From NCBI GenBank assembly GCA_018713505.1, contig DVOL01000036.1:1-30016 (forward strand): 30,016 nucleotides of DNA. Reading direction: 5' to 3'. The notes beneath the pieces were generated by a model. The model was not told where the DNA came from, did no database searches, and saw only the letters and a program-made list of their open reading frames with translations. Origin of the DNA: Faeciplasma avium (GTDB lineage Bacteria; Bacillota; Clostridia; Oscillospirales; Ruminococcaceae). How positions within the stretch are numbered: the stretch's first letter is position 1; every line of letters begins with the position of its first letter. Of this stretch, positions 1-7,573 are shown in pieces. A program made the translations under genes and the position numbers.

Positions 1-159
1 CTCCCACTAAAAATACAGTCCCTGAACGATGGGCAGGGTCCCATCCGCACCGACCTGTGAGCCTATCAAACGGGAAGCTTTTCGGTTTTCGGCAGAGCCG
101 AAAATTACGAGCACCGTTCGCTGGGCAAGGCCTTCCTAAGCTCAAGTGCGAAGCATTTT
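1..159 (-). ncRNA. ssrS: Probable 6S RNA, 3' end beyond the window
   Basis: A consensus promoter (170-165 and 193-188) points at this non-coding stretch, so the RNA would start near 159 and run off the left edge. The fold fits 6S RNA. A closing stem pairs CTTCGCACT near the 5' end with AGTGGGAG at the window edge, with one bulge. A large central bubble follows, with a perfect hairpin GATGGG/CCCATC on its 3' side. Then come short stems GGCCT/AGGTC and CGAACGG/CCGTTTG, and a terminal arm topped by TTTTCGGC/GCCGAAAA. In the family, 6S RNA binds sigma-A RNA polymerase by imitating an open promoter. The identification rests on architecture and promoter, not on an alignment, and the last part of the closing stem is not visible. 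Confidence 0.55.
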
Positions 160-164
160 AGCTT

Positions 165-193
165 ATTATACCACACCCCTCTCCGAAATACAA
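165..193 (-). promoter_or_regulatory. Sigma-A promoter of the 6S-like RNA
   Basis: On the minus strand TTGTAT (193-188) is separated by exactly 17 bases from TATAAT (170-165). Predicted transcription start is about 159. The only thing downstream inside the window is the folded RNA at the left edge, with no credible reading frame. Confidence 0.75.
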
Positions 194-340
194 GGGCTTT
201 TAGTGCATATGACCTGTTTTTTGGACTGATAATCCTCTCTTATAGAGTTCATATTCTTTTAGTGTGGGACTTGGCGGCACAGCTTTAAGAGACGGCTGGA
301 CCGAGCCGGAAGCAGGACGGCTTTTCTCCCAGATATGACA

Positions 341-375
341 AAGCTCCCGCCGTCTGGATGGGACAGCGAGAGCTT
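341..375 (-). terminator. Strong hairpin downstream of rplQ, possible operon 3' end
   Basis: A 14-bp stem with three G-U pairs (arms 341-354 and 362-375, 7-nt loop) lies about 50 nt after the rplQ stop. The sequence after it on the minus strand is TGTCATATC, so there is no proper U-tract. It may end the operon transcript by a non-canonical route or protect a processed 3' end. It is the best terminator candidate between rplQ and the ncRNA promoter. Confidence 0.4.
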
Positions 376-403
376 AATATATCGCTGATTTTAGGCAGCG
401 AAC

Positions 404-421
404 AGGGCAGAAGTCTGCCCT
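404..421 (-). other. Short perfect hairpin just after rplQ
   Basis: Arms 404-411 and 414-421 pair perfectly over 8 bp with a 2-base gap between them, three bases after the rplQ stop. There is no U-run on the minus strand and only a weak one (TTGTTAT) on the plus strand. It may be a transcript-stabilising element. The rest of 194-424 shows no gene, tRNA or riboswitch that I recognise. Confidence 0.3.
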
Positions 422-424
422 TTG

Positions 425-766
425 TTATACCAACTGGATAATTGCCATCTCGGCGGCGTCTCCACGCCTGGGGCCGATCTTAATGATTTTGGTATAGCCT
501 CCCTTACGGTCTGCGTATCTGGGAGCAATCTCATCGAACAGCTTTTTGGCGGCGTCCTCCTTGGTGACATAGGAAAGAACCTGACGCTTCGCATGAAGGT
601 CTCCTGCCTTGCCGAGGGTTATCATCTTCTCGGTCATGGAGGCAACCTCCTTGGCTCTTGTTACAGTTGTTTCTATCTTACCGTTTTCGAGCAGATAGGT
701 GACCATGGCTCTTAGCATAGCTCTCCTCTGGTCGCTTGTTCTGCCCAGCTTTCTTGCGCCTGGCAT
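425..766 (-). CDS. rplQ: 50S ribosomal protein L17
   Basis: L17 is a component of the large subunit near the exit tunnel. The 113-aa product begins MPGARKLGRTSDQRRAML and carries the family motif around MVTYLLENGKIETTVTRAKEV (in part), ending IKIGPRRGDAAEMAIIQLV. Length is normal for the short bacterial form. It is the last gene of the S10-spc-alpha operon, 21 bases after rpoA, with GGAGTG upstream of the ATG. In many Firmicutes the ECF transporter genes, truA, rplM and rpsI come next. Here a non-coding stretch and a 6S-like RNA follow within the window. Confidence 0.98.
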   Translation of the reverse strand: MPGARKLGRTSDQRRAMLRAMVTYLLENGKIETTVTRAKEVASMTEKMITLGKAGDLHAKRQVLSYVTKEDAAKKLFDEIAPRYADRKGGYTKIIKIGPRRGDAAEMAIIQLV

Positions 767-787
767 AGATATTCACTCCTTACTTTG

Positions 788-1744
788 TTATTCCTCTTCG
801 TAGCTCATCTCAAGGCCTAAGGAAGCAAGCTTCTCCTTGACCTCGTCAAAGGACTTCTTACCGAGGTTTCTTACCTTCATCATTTCTTCTTCGGACTTTT
901 CTATAAGGTCGTTGACGGTATTGATTCCCGCCCTTTTAAGACAGTTAAAGGACCTTACCGACAAGTCAAGTTCCTCAATGGTCATCTCCAGAACCTTATC
1001 CTTGGACTTTGAGTCCTTCTCTGCCAAAATCTCGTCAACACTTGTCTCCTCGGACAGGTTGATAAACAGATTCAGATGCTCGTTGAGGAGTTTGGCTGCC
1101 ATCGAGACTGCCTCCTTGGCGGAGATAACTCCGTCGGTCCATACCTCGATGGTGAGTTTGTCATAGTCGGTTATCTGTCCGACACGGGTGTTCTCAACGG
1201 TGTAGTTTACCTTGAGCACCGGCGTGTAGATACTGTCAACGGCGATTACTCCTATCGGAGCGTTAGCCATAAGAGCCTTGTTCTTCTCGGAGGAGACATA
1301 TCCCCTTCCCTTGTCAAGAACTATCTCCATGTAAAGCTTTGCACCTTGGTCAAGGGTGGCTATGTGCATGTCGGGGACGAGTATCTCGACCTCGGAGTCC
1401 GTCTTTATATCCCCGGCGGTGATTTCGCACTCATCCTCCGCCTCGATATAAACCGTCTTGGGACCGTCGCAGTAAAGCTTGGCGGTAAGACCCTTCAGGT
1501 TTAGGACGATTTCCGCAACATCCTCCTTGACTCCGGGAATGGTAGACAGCTCGTGCTGCACTCCGTCAATCTTAATCGAGGTCACAGCTACGCCCGGAAG
1601 AGATGAAAGCAGCACACGCCTAAGGCTGTTGCCAATAGTCGTGCCATAGCCTCGCTCTAAAGGCTCCAAGACAAACCTGCCGTATGTCCCGTTGCTCTTG
1701 AGCTCGACCGTTTCTATATCCGGCTTTTCGATTTTCTCTAGCAT
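788..1744 (-). CDS. rpoA: DNA-directed RNA polymerase subunit alpha
   Basis: The alpha subunit nucleates core polymerase assembly and contacts activators and UP elements. The 318-aa protein has the N-terminal dimerisation domain (FVLEPLERGYGTTIGNSLRR about residues 24-43) and a C-terminal domain with the helix-hairpin-helix segment SVRSFNCLKRAGINTV followed by VRNLGKKSFDEVKEKL. I chose the ATG at 1744, four codons inside the longest frame. GGAGG lies 7 bases before it and overlaps the upstream ATG, which has no ribosome-binding site of its own. A gap of 166 bases separates it from rpsD, one of the larger gaps in the operon. That gap is GC-rich and holds no ORF or promoter I can support. Confidence 0.98.
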   Translation of the reverse strand: MLEKIEKPDIETVELKSNGTYGRFVLEPLERGYGTTIGNSLRRVLLSSLPGVAVTSIKIDGVQHELSTIPGVKEDVAEIVLNLKGLTAKLYCDGPKTVYIEAEDECEITAGDIKTDSEVEILVPDMHIATLDQGAKLYMEIVLDKGRGYVSSEKNKALMANAPIGVIAVDSIYTPVLKVNYTVENTRVGQITDYDKLTIEVWTDGVISAKEAVSMAAKLLNEHLNLFINLSEETSVDEILAEKDSKSKDKVLEMTIEELDLSVRSFNCLKRAGINTVNDLIEKSEEEMMKVRNLGKKSFDEVKEKLASLGLEMSYEEE

Positions 1745-1910
1745 TTTAGCCTCCATTTCTTTTCGGTGACCGACAGCGCAGCCAGCATCGCCGCTCCGTC
1801 AGCCAAATGCCCTCCCGCTTGCGACACGCCACGCCGGGGTATCCCTCGGCGGCGGCGCACCCAGCGATTTTATATTCCGAAATCCGGTTTTAGCCCTGAG
1901 GCTTAAAGGA

Positions 1911-2507
1911 TTACTTGGAATAGAGCTCGACGATCATGTGCTCGGCGACCTCGTAGTCAAGGTCCTCCTTTGCGGGGAGCCTTACAACCTTAGCGCTAAG
2001 GTTCTCCTTGTCCATATCGAGCCATGTGGGTATAAGCCTTCCGTTGGTAGCCTCAACTATCTCCTTGAACTTGACGCTCTTCTTGGAGTTCTCTCTCAGA
2101 GCAACGACATCGCCCAGCTTTACTCTGTAGGAGGGGATGTCAACCCTTGCTCCGTTTACATTGAAGTGACCGTGGGAAACAAGCTGCCTTGCCTCTCTTC
2201 TGGTCGTAGCAAGACCCATCCTGTAGGCGATATTGTCAAGTCTAAGCTCCAAAAGCGCCAGAAGGTTGGCACCGGCCTGACCCTCCATCTTCTCCGCCCT
2301 CTCGTAAAGATGCCTGAACTGCTTTTCGAGGACGCCGTATATGAACTTAAGCTTCTGCTTCTCCTTGAGCTGCCTTGCGTACTCAGACTCCTTCTTCCTG
2401 ACATTTGCCTTGGGGTCTCTTTTTGTCTCCTTGGCAACACCCATTACCATCGGGCTGATGCCTAATGCCTTACACTTTTTGAGTATAGGCTCCTTATTGA
2501 GTGCCAT
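1911..2507 (-). CDS. rpsD: 30S ribosomal protein S4
   Basis: S4 is a primary 16S rRNA binder that starts assembly of the 30S body. The 198-aa product contains the S4 RNA-binding domain around residues 88-150 (LELRLDNIAYRMGLATTRREARQLVSHGHF in part). The N-terminus, MALNKEPILKKCKALGISP, lacks the paired-cysteine zinc knuckle of the classical form, so this is the zinc-free type. The start has GGAGGAAATAATT before the ATG. S4 is a well-known autogenous regulator in bacteria. A structured 116-base gap sits directly upstream, so feedback on rpsD-rpoA-rplQ is plausible but only inferred. Confidence 0.97.
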   Translation of the reverse strand: MALNKEPILKKCKALGISPMVMGVAKETKRDPKANVRKKESEYARQLKEKQKLKFIYGVLEKQFRHLYERAEKMEGQAGANLLALLELRLDNIAYRMGLATTRREARQLVSHGHFNVNGARVDIPSYRVKLGDVVALRENSKKSVKFKEIVEATNGRLIPTWLDMDKENLSAKVVRLPAKEDLDYEVAEHMIVELYSK

Positions 2508-2623
2508 AATTATTTCCTCCGTTTTTTAATAGAATATCAGGTCCTGCGCCGCTGTGCGGATTTCTGCATTAGCCTGACGCCGAGTAAAAGCGTTATAAAC
2601 TCGGTAGCCCTTTCGCCCAAAGA
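2508..2623 (-). promoter_or_regulatory. Structured rpsK-rpsD intergenic region, candidate S4 target
   Basis: This gap is several times longer than most in the operon. On the minus strand it holds a perfect 6-bp hairpin CCGAGT/ACTCGG (2580-2604), a CCGC/GCGG hairpin and the palindrome CAGGACCTG. It ends in the strong rpsD ribosome-binding site. I see no promoter or U-tract terminator. S4 autoregulation at such sites is established in other bacteria, but the assignment here is inference. Confidence 0.3.
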
Positions 2624-3031
2624 CTAAACTCTGCGGCGCTTGGGCGGACGGCAGCCGTTGTGAGGTATCGGGGTTACATCCTTTATAAGCCTTACCTCAA
2701 GCTCCTCGGACTGAAGCGCCCTTATAGCTGCCTCTCTTCCCTGACCGGGTCCCTTTACATAGACCTCGACGGTCTTGAGTCCGTGCTCCTTGGCTGCCCT
2801 TGCAGCGGTCTCGGCTGCTGTCTGAGCGGCGAAGGGAGTGGACTTCTTGGCTCCTCTGAAGCCAAGTCCGCCTGCTGACGCCCAGGAAATGGCGTTGCCC
2901 TGCATGTCGGTTATGGTGACTATGGTGTTGTTAAAGCTGGACTGGATATGAACCTGTCCCTGCTCGATGTTCTTTCTCTCTCTGCGGCGGCGGATAACCG
3001 TCTTCTTGCCTGCTGATTTATTTGAAGCCAT
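2624..3031 (-). CDS. rpsK: 30S ribosomal protein S11
   Basis: S11 forms part of the 30S platform next to the mRNA exit channel. The 135-aa product has a basic N-terminus (KKTVIRRRRERKNIEQGQVH), the SFNNTIVTITDMQGN motif, and the conserved end KDVTPIPHNGCRPPKRRRV. Length is slightly above the usual 127-130 because of the N-terminal extension. It lies 15 bases after rpsM, preceded by AAGGAGGGATATGAGAC. Gene order rpsM-rpsK-rpsD-rpoA-rplQ is the classic alpha operon. Confidence 0.98.
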   Translation of the reverse strand: MASNKSAGKKTVIRRRRERKNIEQGQVHIQSSFNNTIVTITDMQGNAISWASAGGLGFRGAKKSTPFAAQTAAETAARAAKEHGLKTVEVYVKGPGQGREAAIRALQSEELEVRLIKDVTPIPHNGCRPPKRRRV

Positions 3032-3046
3032 GTCTCATATCCCTCC

Positions 3047-3415
3047 TTACTTCTTCTTGTTGGCGATAGTCTTCTTAGGTCCCTTGCGGGTTCTTGCGTT
3101 GGTCTTTGTCCTCTGACCTCTTACGGGCAGACCCTTGCGGTGACGGGTACCACGGTAGCAGCCAACCTCGATAAGCCTCTTGATGTTGAGCTGTACCTCT
3201 CTTCTCTTGTCGCCCTCGACGATAAGATGCTTGTCGATGTACTCACGAAGCTTTGCAACATCATCCTCGGAGAGGTCCTTTACCCTGATGTCGGGATTGA
3301 CGCCGGTTTCCTTGCAGATTTTGGTTGCTGTCGGCTGACCTATTCCATAGATATATGTGAGAGCCGCCTCGATTCTCTTATCTCTGGGAAGGTCGATACT
3401 TGCTATACGAGCCAT
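3047..3415 (-). CDS. rpsM: 30S ribosomal protein S13
   Basis: S13 sits in the 30S head and makes the intersubunit bridge to L5. The 122-aa product begins MARIASIDLPRDKRIEAALT, has the helix-hairpin-helix segment TYIYGIGQPTATKICKETGV, and ends in the basic tail RGQRTKTNARTRKGPKKTI that contacts P-site tRNA. Length is normal. A GGAGGTGCC ribosome-binding site precedes the ATG, 26 bases after rpmJ. Confidence 0.98.
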   Translation of the reverse strand: MARIASIDLPRDKRIEAALTYIYGIGQPTATKICKETGVNPDIRVKDLSEDDVAKLREYIDKHLIVEGDKRREVQLNIKRLIEVGCYRGTRHRKGLPVRGQRTKTNARTRKGPKKTIANKKK

Positions 3416-3441
3416 ATTAAATAGGCACCTCCATTAACATA

Positions 3442-3555
3442 TTATCCCTGACGCTGCTTGTGCTTCGGATTGGAGCAAATGACCATTACCTTGCCTTTGC
3501 GCCTTATAACCTTGCACTTGTCGCACATGGGTTTAACAGAAGGTCTTACTTTCAT
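3442..3555 (-). CDS. rpmJ: 50S ribosomal protein L36 (zinc type)
   Basis: This small frame encodes 37 residues, MKVRPSVKPMCDKCKVIRRK and then GKVMVICSNPKHKQRQG. It carries the zinc ligands Cys11, Cys14, Cys27 and His32 of the C+ type L36. L36 folds around one zinc and packs against 23S rRNA near the base of the L7/L12 stalk. The start follows GAAGGAGGAATTTCA. Position between infA and rpsM is the standard Firmicute arrangement. Stop is TAA at 3444-3442. The frame is complete with no sign of decay. Confidence 0.97.
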   Translation of the reverse strand: MKVRPSVKPMCDKCKVIRRKGKVMVICSNPKHKQRQG

Positions 3556-3604
3556 TGAAATTCCTCCTTCAAGTCACGGCAGCACTTTAGCCGCCTTTGG
3601 TTGT

Positions 3605-3823
3605 TTACTTAAATCTCCAGGTGATTCTGCCCTTGGACAGGTCATACGGAGACATCTCGACCGTTACCCTGTCGCCCGGGACTATCCTTATGCGGTTCAT
3701 CCCCAGCTTGCCGGATACATAGGCGAGAATCTTGTGACCGTTTGCCAGCTCAACCTCGAACTTTGCGCCGGGAAGAGCCTCGGTTACGGTACCCTCAAGT
3801 TCAATTACATCCTCTTTTGACAT
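3605..3823 (-). CDS. infA: Translation initiation factor IF-1
   Basis: IF-1 binds the 30S A site during initiation together with IF-2 and IF-3. The 72-aa product is a single OB fold: MSKEDVIELEGTVTEALPGA, then KFEVELANGHKILAYVSGKL, the GDRVTVEMSPYDLSKGRITW segment and a final RFK. Length and sequence are typical. The spacing to the KOW gene upstream is 9 bases, with GAGGGATTTTA ahead of the ATG. It belongs to the spc-alpha junction with rpmJ immediately downstream. Confidence 0.98.
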   Translation of the reverse strand: MSKEDVIELEGTVTEALPGAKFEVELANGHKILAYVSGKLGMNRIRIVPGDRVTVEMSPYDLSKGRITWRFK

Positions 3824-3832
3824 TAAAATCCC

Positions 3833-4114
3833 TCATTTACCTTTCATCTCGTCCGGTCGTGCCGGCTCCTGAGAGCCTTGGGTTTCAAGCTCCCTAAGAA
3901 GCCTTTTAAGCTTTCTGTCGGTCAGCCCCTCGAGGTCTATGACCCTGCGTGTGAGCATAAGGTGCTTTAAGTTTTTCCGCTTCGGCTTACTAAGCCTTCG
4001 CTCCTTGCCGTCTGCGATATAAACAAAGCCGTCCCCGGCAGCTACCGCAACGAAATAGCCGCCCTTGTCTCTTCCTGCAAGGCTTTTGACCACCAGGCCG
4101 TTTACTATATCCAC
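3833..4114 (-). CDS. KOW-domain RNA-binding protein (YbzG/L14e-like)
   Basis: This 93-aa basic protein starts MDIVNGLVVKSLAGRDKGGY. The pattern G-V-V-x-S-x-x-G-R-D-K-G is the KOW RNA-binding motif, followed by ADGKERRLSKPKRKNLKHL. Its fold resembles archaeal/eukaryotic L14e/L27e proteins, and a gene of this kind between map and infA is a common Firmicute feature. The start is GTG at 4114-4112 after AGGGGTGCGCTT. No ATG fits better. The charged tail after residue 80 (QGSQEPARPDEMKGK) looks disordered. A role in ribosome function is likely from context, but the exact target is unknown. Confidence 0.85.
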   Translation of the reverse strand: MDIVNGLVVKSLAGRDKGGYFVAVAAGDGFVYIADGKERRLSKPKRKNLKHLMLTRRVIDLEGLTDRKLKRLLRELETQGSQEPARPDEMKGK

Positions 4115-4124
4115 AAGCGCACCC

Positions 4125-4877
4125 CTATTCCGGTCTTGTCAGGATTACCGAGCCGTCCTTGGTTATTGCGATTGTGTGCTCAAAATGCGCCGCCAGCGAG
4201 CCGTCCCTGGTTTTGACGGTCCAGCCGTCGCCAAGCTGCCTTACAGCGAAGCCGCCGCCGGTTATCATAGGCTCTATGGCTATTGTCATCCCCGGCATCA
4301 GCCTAAGACCGTGCCCCGGCTTGCCGAAGTTCGGGACCTCAGGCTCCTCGTGGAGATTCCTCCCCACTCCGTGACCCACATATTCCCTCACGACTCCGAA
4401 GCCTCTTGACTCATTATACTCCTGAATGGCATGGGATATATCCCCAAGCCTGACTCCCGGGGCAGCCATGCCGATTGCCAGCATGAGGCTCTCGCTTGTG
4501 GAGTCAAGGAGCCTTTTTGCCTCGCCTGAGATTTCGCCCACCGGGAAGGTTGTGGCGGAGTCTGCGTGGAAGCCGTCAAGATAGGTGCCGACATCCACCG
4601 AAACAATGTCCCCCTCCCTGATTTTCAGGTCTGCGGAGGGTATTCCGTGGATTACGGTGTCGTTGAGCGAGATGCAGCTCGAGCCGGGAAAGCCGTTATA
4701 GCCCAGAAAGGAGGGCTTCCCGCCGTGGGAGGTTATAAAGCTGTGTATCACCCTGTCAAGCTCCTTGGTGCTCATGCCGGGATGTACAGCTCTTTTTGCA
4801 GCCTCCAGGGCGCCGGCGTTGATTATCCCCGCACGGCGCATCCTTTCGAGGTCGCTTGAAGATTTAATGCTTATCAT
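4125..4877 (-). CDS. map: Methionine aminopeptidase, type I
   Basis: This enzyme removes the initiator methionine from nascent proteins. The 250-aa protein has the pita-bread metallopeptidase fold. The metal ligands are visible: Asp in VDVGTYLDG, Asp in GFHADSATTF, His in EYVGHGVGRNLHEEPEVPN, Glu in MTIAIEPMI and Glu in AHFEHTIAIT. It is the short Firmicute form without an N-terminal zinc domain. The ATG lies 3 bases after the adk stop and has no good Shine-Dalgarno sequence, which suggests translational coupling to adk. Adk-map adjacency inside the spc operon is typical. Confidence 0.97.
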   Translation of the reverse strand: MISIKSSSDLERMRRAGIINAGALEAAKRAVHPGMSTKELDRVIHSFITSHGGKPSFLGYNGFPGSSCISLNDTVIHGIPSADLKIREGDIVSVDVGTYLDGFHADSATTFPVGEISGEAKRLLDSTSESLMLAIGMAAPGVRLGDISHAIQEYNESRGFGVVREYVGHGVGRNLHEEPEVPNFGKPGHGLRLMPGMTIAIEPMITGGGFAVRQLGDGWTVKTRDGSLAAHFEHTIAITKDGSVILTRPE

Positions 4878-4880
4878 AAG

Positions 4881-5513
4881 CTAGTCGTCCAGCGCAGCGA
4901 GGGTCAGCTCAGAGGTCTTTTGAACCTCCTCCTGTCCTATTACGGTGACAAGCTTTCCCTGTGCGAAGTAGAAATCCTTGAGCGGAGCGGTCTTTTCGTG
5001 ATAGACCTTTAGTCTGTCCAAAACCGTGGCAGGCTCGTCGTCCTTTCTTATTACCGTCCTGGAGCCGCAGGAGTCGCAGACTCCCTCAACCCTTGTGGGC
5101 TTGTAATCAAGATGGTAGGAGGCTCCGCAGCCCTCGCAGACTCTTCTTCCGCCCAGCCTTTTTGCGATGGTCTCATCGGGAACATAAATCTCGATGACCT
5201 TGTCAATCGTGACGCCCATCCTGTCAAGAGCTTCAGCCTGGGGGACAGTTCTTGGAAAACCGTCCAGAATAAAGCCGTTCTTGCAGTCCTCCTCGGCGAT
5301 TCTGTCCTTTAGTATGCCGATTACGACATCGTCAGGCACAAGCTCGCCCTTGTCCATATATCCCTTTGCGGCAAGTCCGCTCGGGGTCCCGTTTTTGACC
5401 GCCTCTCTTAGCATATTGCCGGTCGATATGGCAGGTATGCCCTTAGCCTGGCAGATGACCTCTGCCTGAGTACCCTTGCCGGCTCCCGGCGCTCCTAGCA
5501 AAATAAGATTCAT
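4881..5513 (-). CDS. adk: Adenylate kinase (zinc-binding LID)
   Basis: This cytoplasmic enzyme interconverts AMP and ATP with 2 ADP. The 210-aa protein shows the P-loop GAPGAGKGTQ (residues 7-16), the NMP-binding region ISTGNMLREAV, the DGFPRTVPQAEAL motif, and a LID domain with two CxxC pairs (CEGC and CDSC) that bind zinc, as in Gram-positive long-form enzymes. I chose the ATG at 5513 because the 6-residue longer start overlaps the ribosome-binding region AAAGGACAGGACAGT. The 83-base gap from secY contains a weak stem, GGACGGCAGG with CCTGCTGTCC. Confidence 0.97.
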   Translation of the reverse strand: MNLILLGAPGAGKGTQAEVICQAKGIPAISTGNMLREAVKNGTPSGLAAKGYMDKGELVPDDVVIGILKDRIAEEDCKNGFILDGFPRTVPQAEALDRMGVTIDKVIEIYVPDETIAKRLGGRRVCEGCGASYHLDYKPTRVEGVCDSCGSRTVIRKDDEPATVLDRLKVYHEKTAPLKDFYFAQGKLVTVIGQEEVQKTSELTLAALDD

Positions 5514-5596
5514 ACTGTCCTGTCCTTTCATCTAAGCGGTGGGGCTTGGACAGCAGGAGCCGAGTCTGCCCTGCCGTCCTGTCACGAATGGCTGGA

Positions 5597-6919
5597 TTAC
5601 TCAAGGAAGCCCTTGTGGTGACGCATCATCATCTGAGACTCAAGACCCCTTACGGTCTCCAGAGCTACGCTGACGACGATGAGCACCGAGGTTCCTCCCA
5701 GTGCAAGTCCCGAAACTGCTGCGCTGCCAGAGGTCAGCAGTGTTGCTAGCTGAGTGAAGATTATCGGGAAGATGGCGATGACTCCAAGGAATACAGCGCC
5801 GATTAGAACAAGCCTTGAAACGACTCTTGTGATGTAATCGGCTGTCGGCTTGCCCTGACGGATTCCGGGGATTGCGCCGTTGTTCTGCCTTAAATCATTG
5901 GCTATCTGCACAGGATTATACTGGATGGATACATAGAAGTAGTTGAACAAAATGATTAGAATGAAGTAGATTGTCGCATAAACGGGATGAGTGTAGCTGA
6001 ACACATTGAGGAAGCCGTACCAGAAGGTGCCGACCTCGGGAGTTCCCGTGAACATCATTATCGTCTGCGGTATCGACATGAAGGACATCGCAAAGATTAT
6101 CGGCATAACGCCGGACATCGCAACCTTAATCGGAAGATAGGTTGACTGACCGCCGTACATCTTCCTGCCGACAACTCTTTTAGCATACTGGATGGGAAGC
6201 CGCCTCTCGGCATTGTCCATGAATATGATAAGAGCGATAATCAGGACGAACACAACTACAATTATCGGTATAAGAGCAATCTGAACCGGCTCGCCGGTGG
6301 AGCCAAGGGCAACAAAGGTCGCTCCGAAGGAGGTGGGCAGCTCTGCAACTATACCGGCGAAGAGGAGCATCGAGATTCCGTTTCCGATTCCGTTCTTGTC
6401 GATAAGTGAGCCGAGCCAGATTACCAGCATACCTCCGGCAGTAAAGCAAAGGATGATAACAATCTCGGAAAGGACCTTGGAAAAGCCGGTCGTATAGGTA
6501 AGAGCGCCGTTGTTCTTCAGAGTCAGGTAGTACGCCCATGACTGGAAGAGCGCAATTCCTAAGGTGGTCCACTTGGTTATCTTGTTTATCTTTGCCCTTC
6601 CAGCTTCACCCTCCTTGGCAAGACGCTCCAGCGGGGGGATAGCGTAGGTCAGAAGCTGGATGATAATCTGTGCGTTGATGTAGGGTGTTATCGAGAGGCA
6701 CATAAGCGTCGCCTGAGCGAAGGTGCCTCCTGAAAGGGTGTTAAGATAGGCGAAAATGTTGTTGCTGCCGTTGTTTATAAGGTCGCTCATAACCGTAGCG
6801 TCCAGGAAGGGGACGGGAATGTAGCCGCCCAGCCTGTAGATGACGATTATGAGTAGAGTGAACAGAAGCTTTCTTCTTATGTCCTGTATTTTCCAGGCAT
6901 TTTTAAGAGTCTCAAACAC
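5597..6919 (-). CDS. secY: Preprotein translocase subunit SecY
   Basis: SecY is the channel of the general secretion translocon, working with SecE, SecG and SecA. The 440-aa protein has ten predicted membrane helices. It opens with MFETLKNAWKIQDIRRKLLF and contains the conserved cytoplasmic loop segment NAERRLPIQYAKRVVGRKMYGG and PGIRQGKPTADYI. The start codon is GTG directly abutting the rplO stop, with GAGGTGAT inside the end of rplO. Length is normal. Several lipoproteins in this window carry signal peptides and would use this pathway. Confidence 0.98.
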   Translation of the reverse strand: MFETLKNAWKIQDIRRKLLFTLLIIVIYRLGGYIPVPFLDATVMSDLINNGSNNIFAYLNTLSGGTFAQATLMCLSITPYINAQIIIQLLTYAIPPLERLAKEGEAGRAKINKITKWTTLGIALFQSWAYYLTLKNNGALTYTTGFSKVLSEIVIILCFTAGGMLVIWLGSLIDKNGIGNGISMLLFAGIVAELPTSFGATFVALGSTGEPVQIALIPIIVVVFVLIIALIIFMDNAERRLPIQYAKRVVGRKMYGGQSTYLPIKVAMSGVMPIIFAMSFMSIPQTIMMFTGTPEVGTFWYGFLNVFSYTHPVYATIYFILIILFNYFYVSIQYNPVQIANDLRQNNGAIPGIRQGKPTADYITRVVSRLVLIGAVFLGVIAIFPIIFTQLATLLTSGSAAVSGLALGGTSVLIVVSVALETVRGLESQMMMRHHKGFLE

Positions 6920-7360
6920 TTAAATCACCTCTGCCTCTCCGCCGGCCTTCTCAATCTTCTCCTTAGCGGAGGCGGAGTAAGCAGCGGCCTTGACGGTAAG
7001 CTTCTTTGTAAGCTCTCCGCCGCCCAGAACCTTGATGCCGTTGCCGCACTTCTTTACGACTCCGGCAGCTACTAGAAGCTCGCCGTCGACTACGGTGCCG
7101 TCAACAAATTTTTCAAGGTCGGAAACATTTATTGCCGTATACTTAGCTGCAAAAATGTTGTTGAAGCCTCTTTTGGGGATTCTTCTTGCAAGTCTTGTCT
7201 GTCCTCCCTCGAAGCCCGGTCTCACGCCGCCGCCTGAGCGGGCGTTCTGACCCTTATGTCCTTTTCCTGCGGTCTTACCCCAGCCGGAGCCATGTCCCCT
7301 TCCAACTCTCTTGGAAGCCTTGCTGGAGCCTTCAGCAGGTGCTAGATCGTGCAATTTCAT
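6920..7360 (-). CDS. rplO: 50S ribosomal protein L15
   Basis: L15 is a late-assembly large-subunit protein with a long Gly/Arg/Lys-rich N-terminal extension buried in 23S rRNA. The 146-aa product starts MKLHDLAPAEGSSKASKRVG and shows the GHGSGWGKTAGKGHKGQNAR motif and GFEGGQTRLARRIPKRGF. The globular C-terminal domain spans about residues 75-146. The start has AAGGAGGTGCGAATTA ahead of it. Its stop TAA touches the secY GTG, so the two are probably translationally coupled. Confidence 0.98.
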   Translation of the reverse strand: MKLHDLAPAEGSSKASKRVGRGHGSGWGKTAGKGHKGQNARSGGGVRPGFEGGQTRLARRIPKRGFNNIFAAKYTAINVSDLEKFVDGTVVDGELLVAAGVVKKCGNGIKVLGGGELTKKLTVKAAAYSASAKEKIEKAGGEAEVI

Positions 7361-7380
7361 TAATTCGCACCTCCTTGTTC

Positions 7381-7560
7381 TTATGCTTCGGTAACTTTGA
7401 TAAGGTGTACGATTTTTCTAATCTTACCCTTAGTCTGGTCGTTATCAGGCTGAACCGTTACATCGCCAATCTTCCTGAGTCCCAGGGAGTTGGCGGTAGC
7501 GATTTGCTCAGCAAGCTTAGAATTGAGGCTTCTTACAAGCTCAATCTTCAATTTAGCCAT
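7381..7560 (-). CDS. rpmD: 50S ribosomal protein L30
   Basis: L30 is a small two-layer alpha/beta protein of the large subunit. The 59-aa product is MAKLKIELVRSLNSKLAEQI, then ATANSLGLRKIGDVTVQPDN and DQTKGKIRKIVHLIKVTEA. The motif R-x-x-x-x-L-G-L-R-K in the middle is diagnostic. A longer in-frame start exists inside rpsE but has no ribosome-binding site. The ATG at 7560 follows TAAGGAGGTTTTTAGC perfectly and gives the family length. Confidence 0.97.
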   Translation of the reverse strand: MAKLKIELVRSLNSKLAEQIATANSLGLRKIGDVTVQPDNDQTKGKIRKIVHLIKVTEA

Positions 7561-7573
7561 GCTAAAAACCTCC

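Noticed and set aside
174..260. A 28-codon minus-strand frame upstream of the ncRNA promoter
   Set aside because: No ribosome-binding site, and its stop codon lies inside the -10 box. It is probably chance.
1745..1910. rpsD-rpoA gap considered as an internal promoter region
   Set aside because: A TATAAA-like sequence is present, but no matching -35 box lies 16-18 bases upstream, and no small gene is visible.
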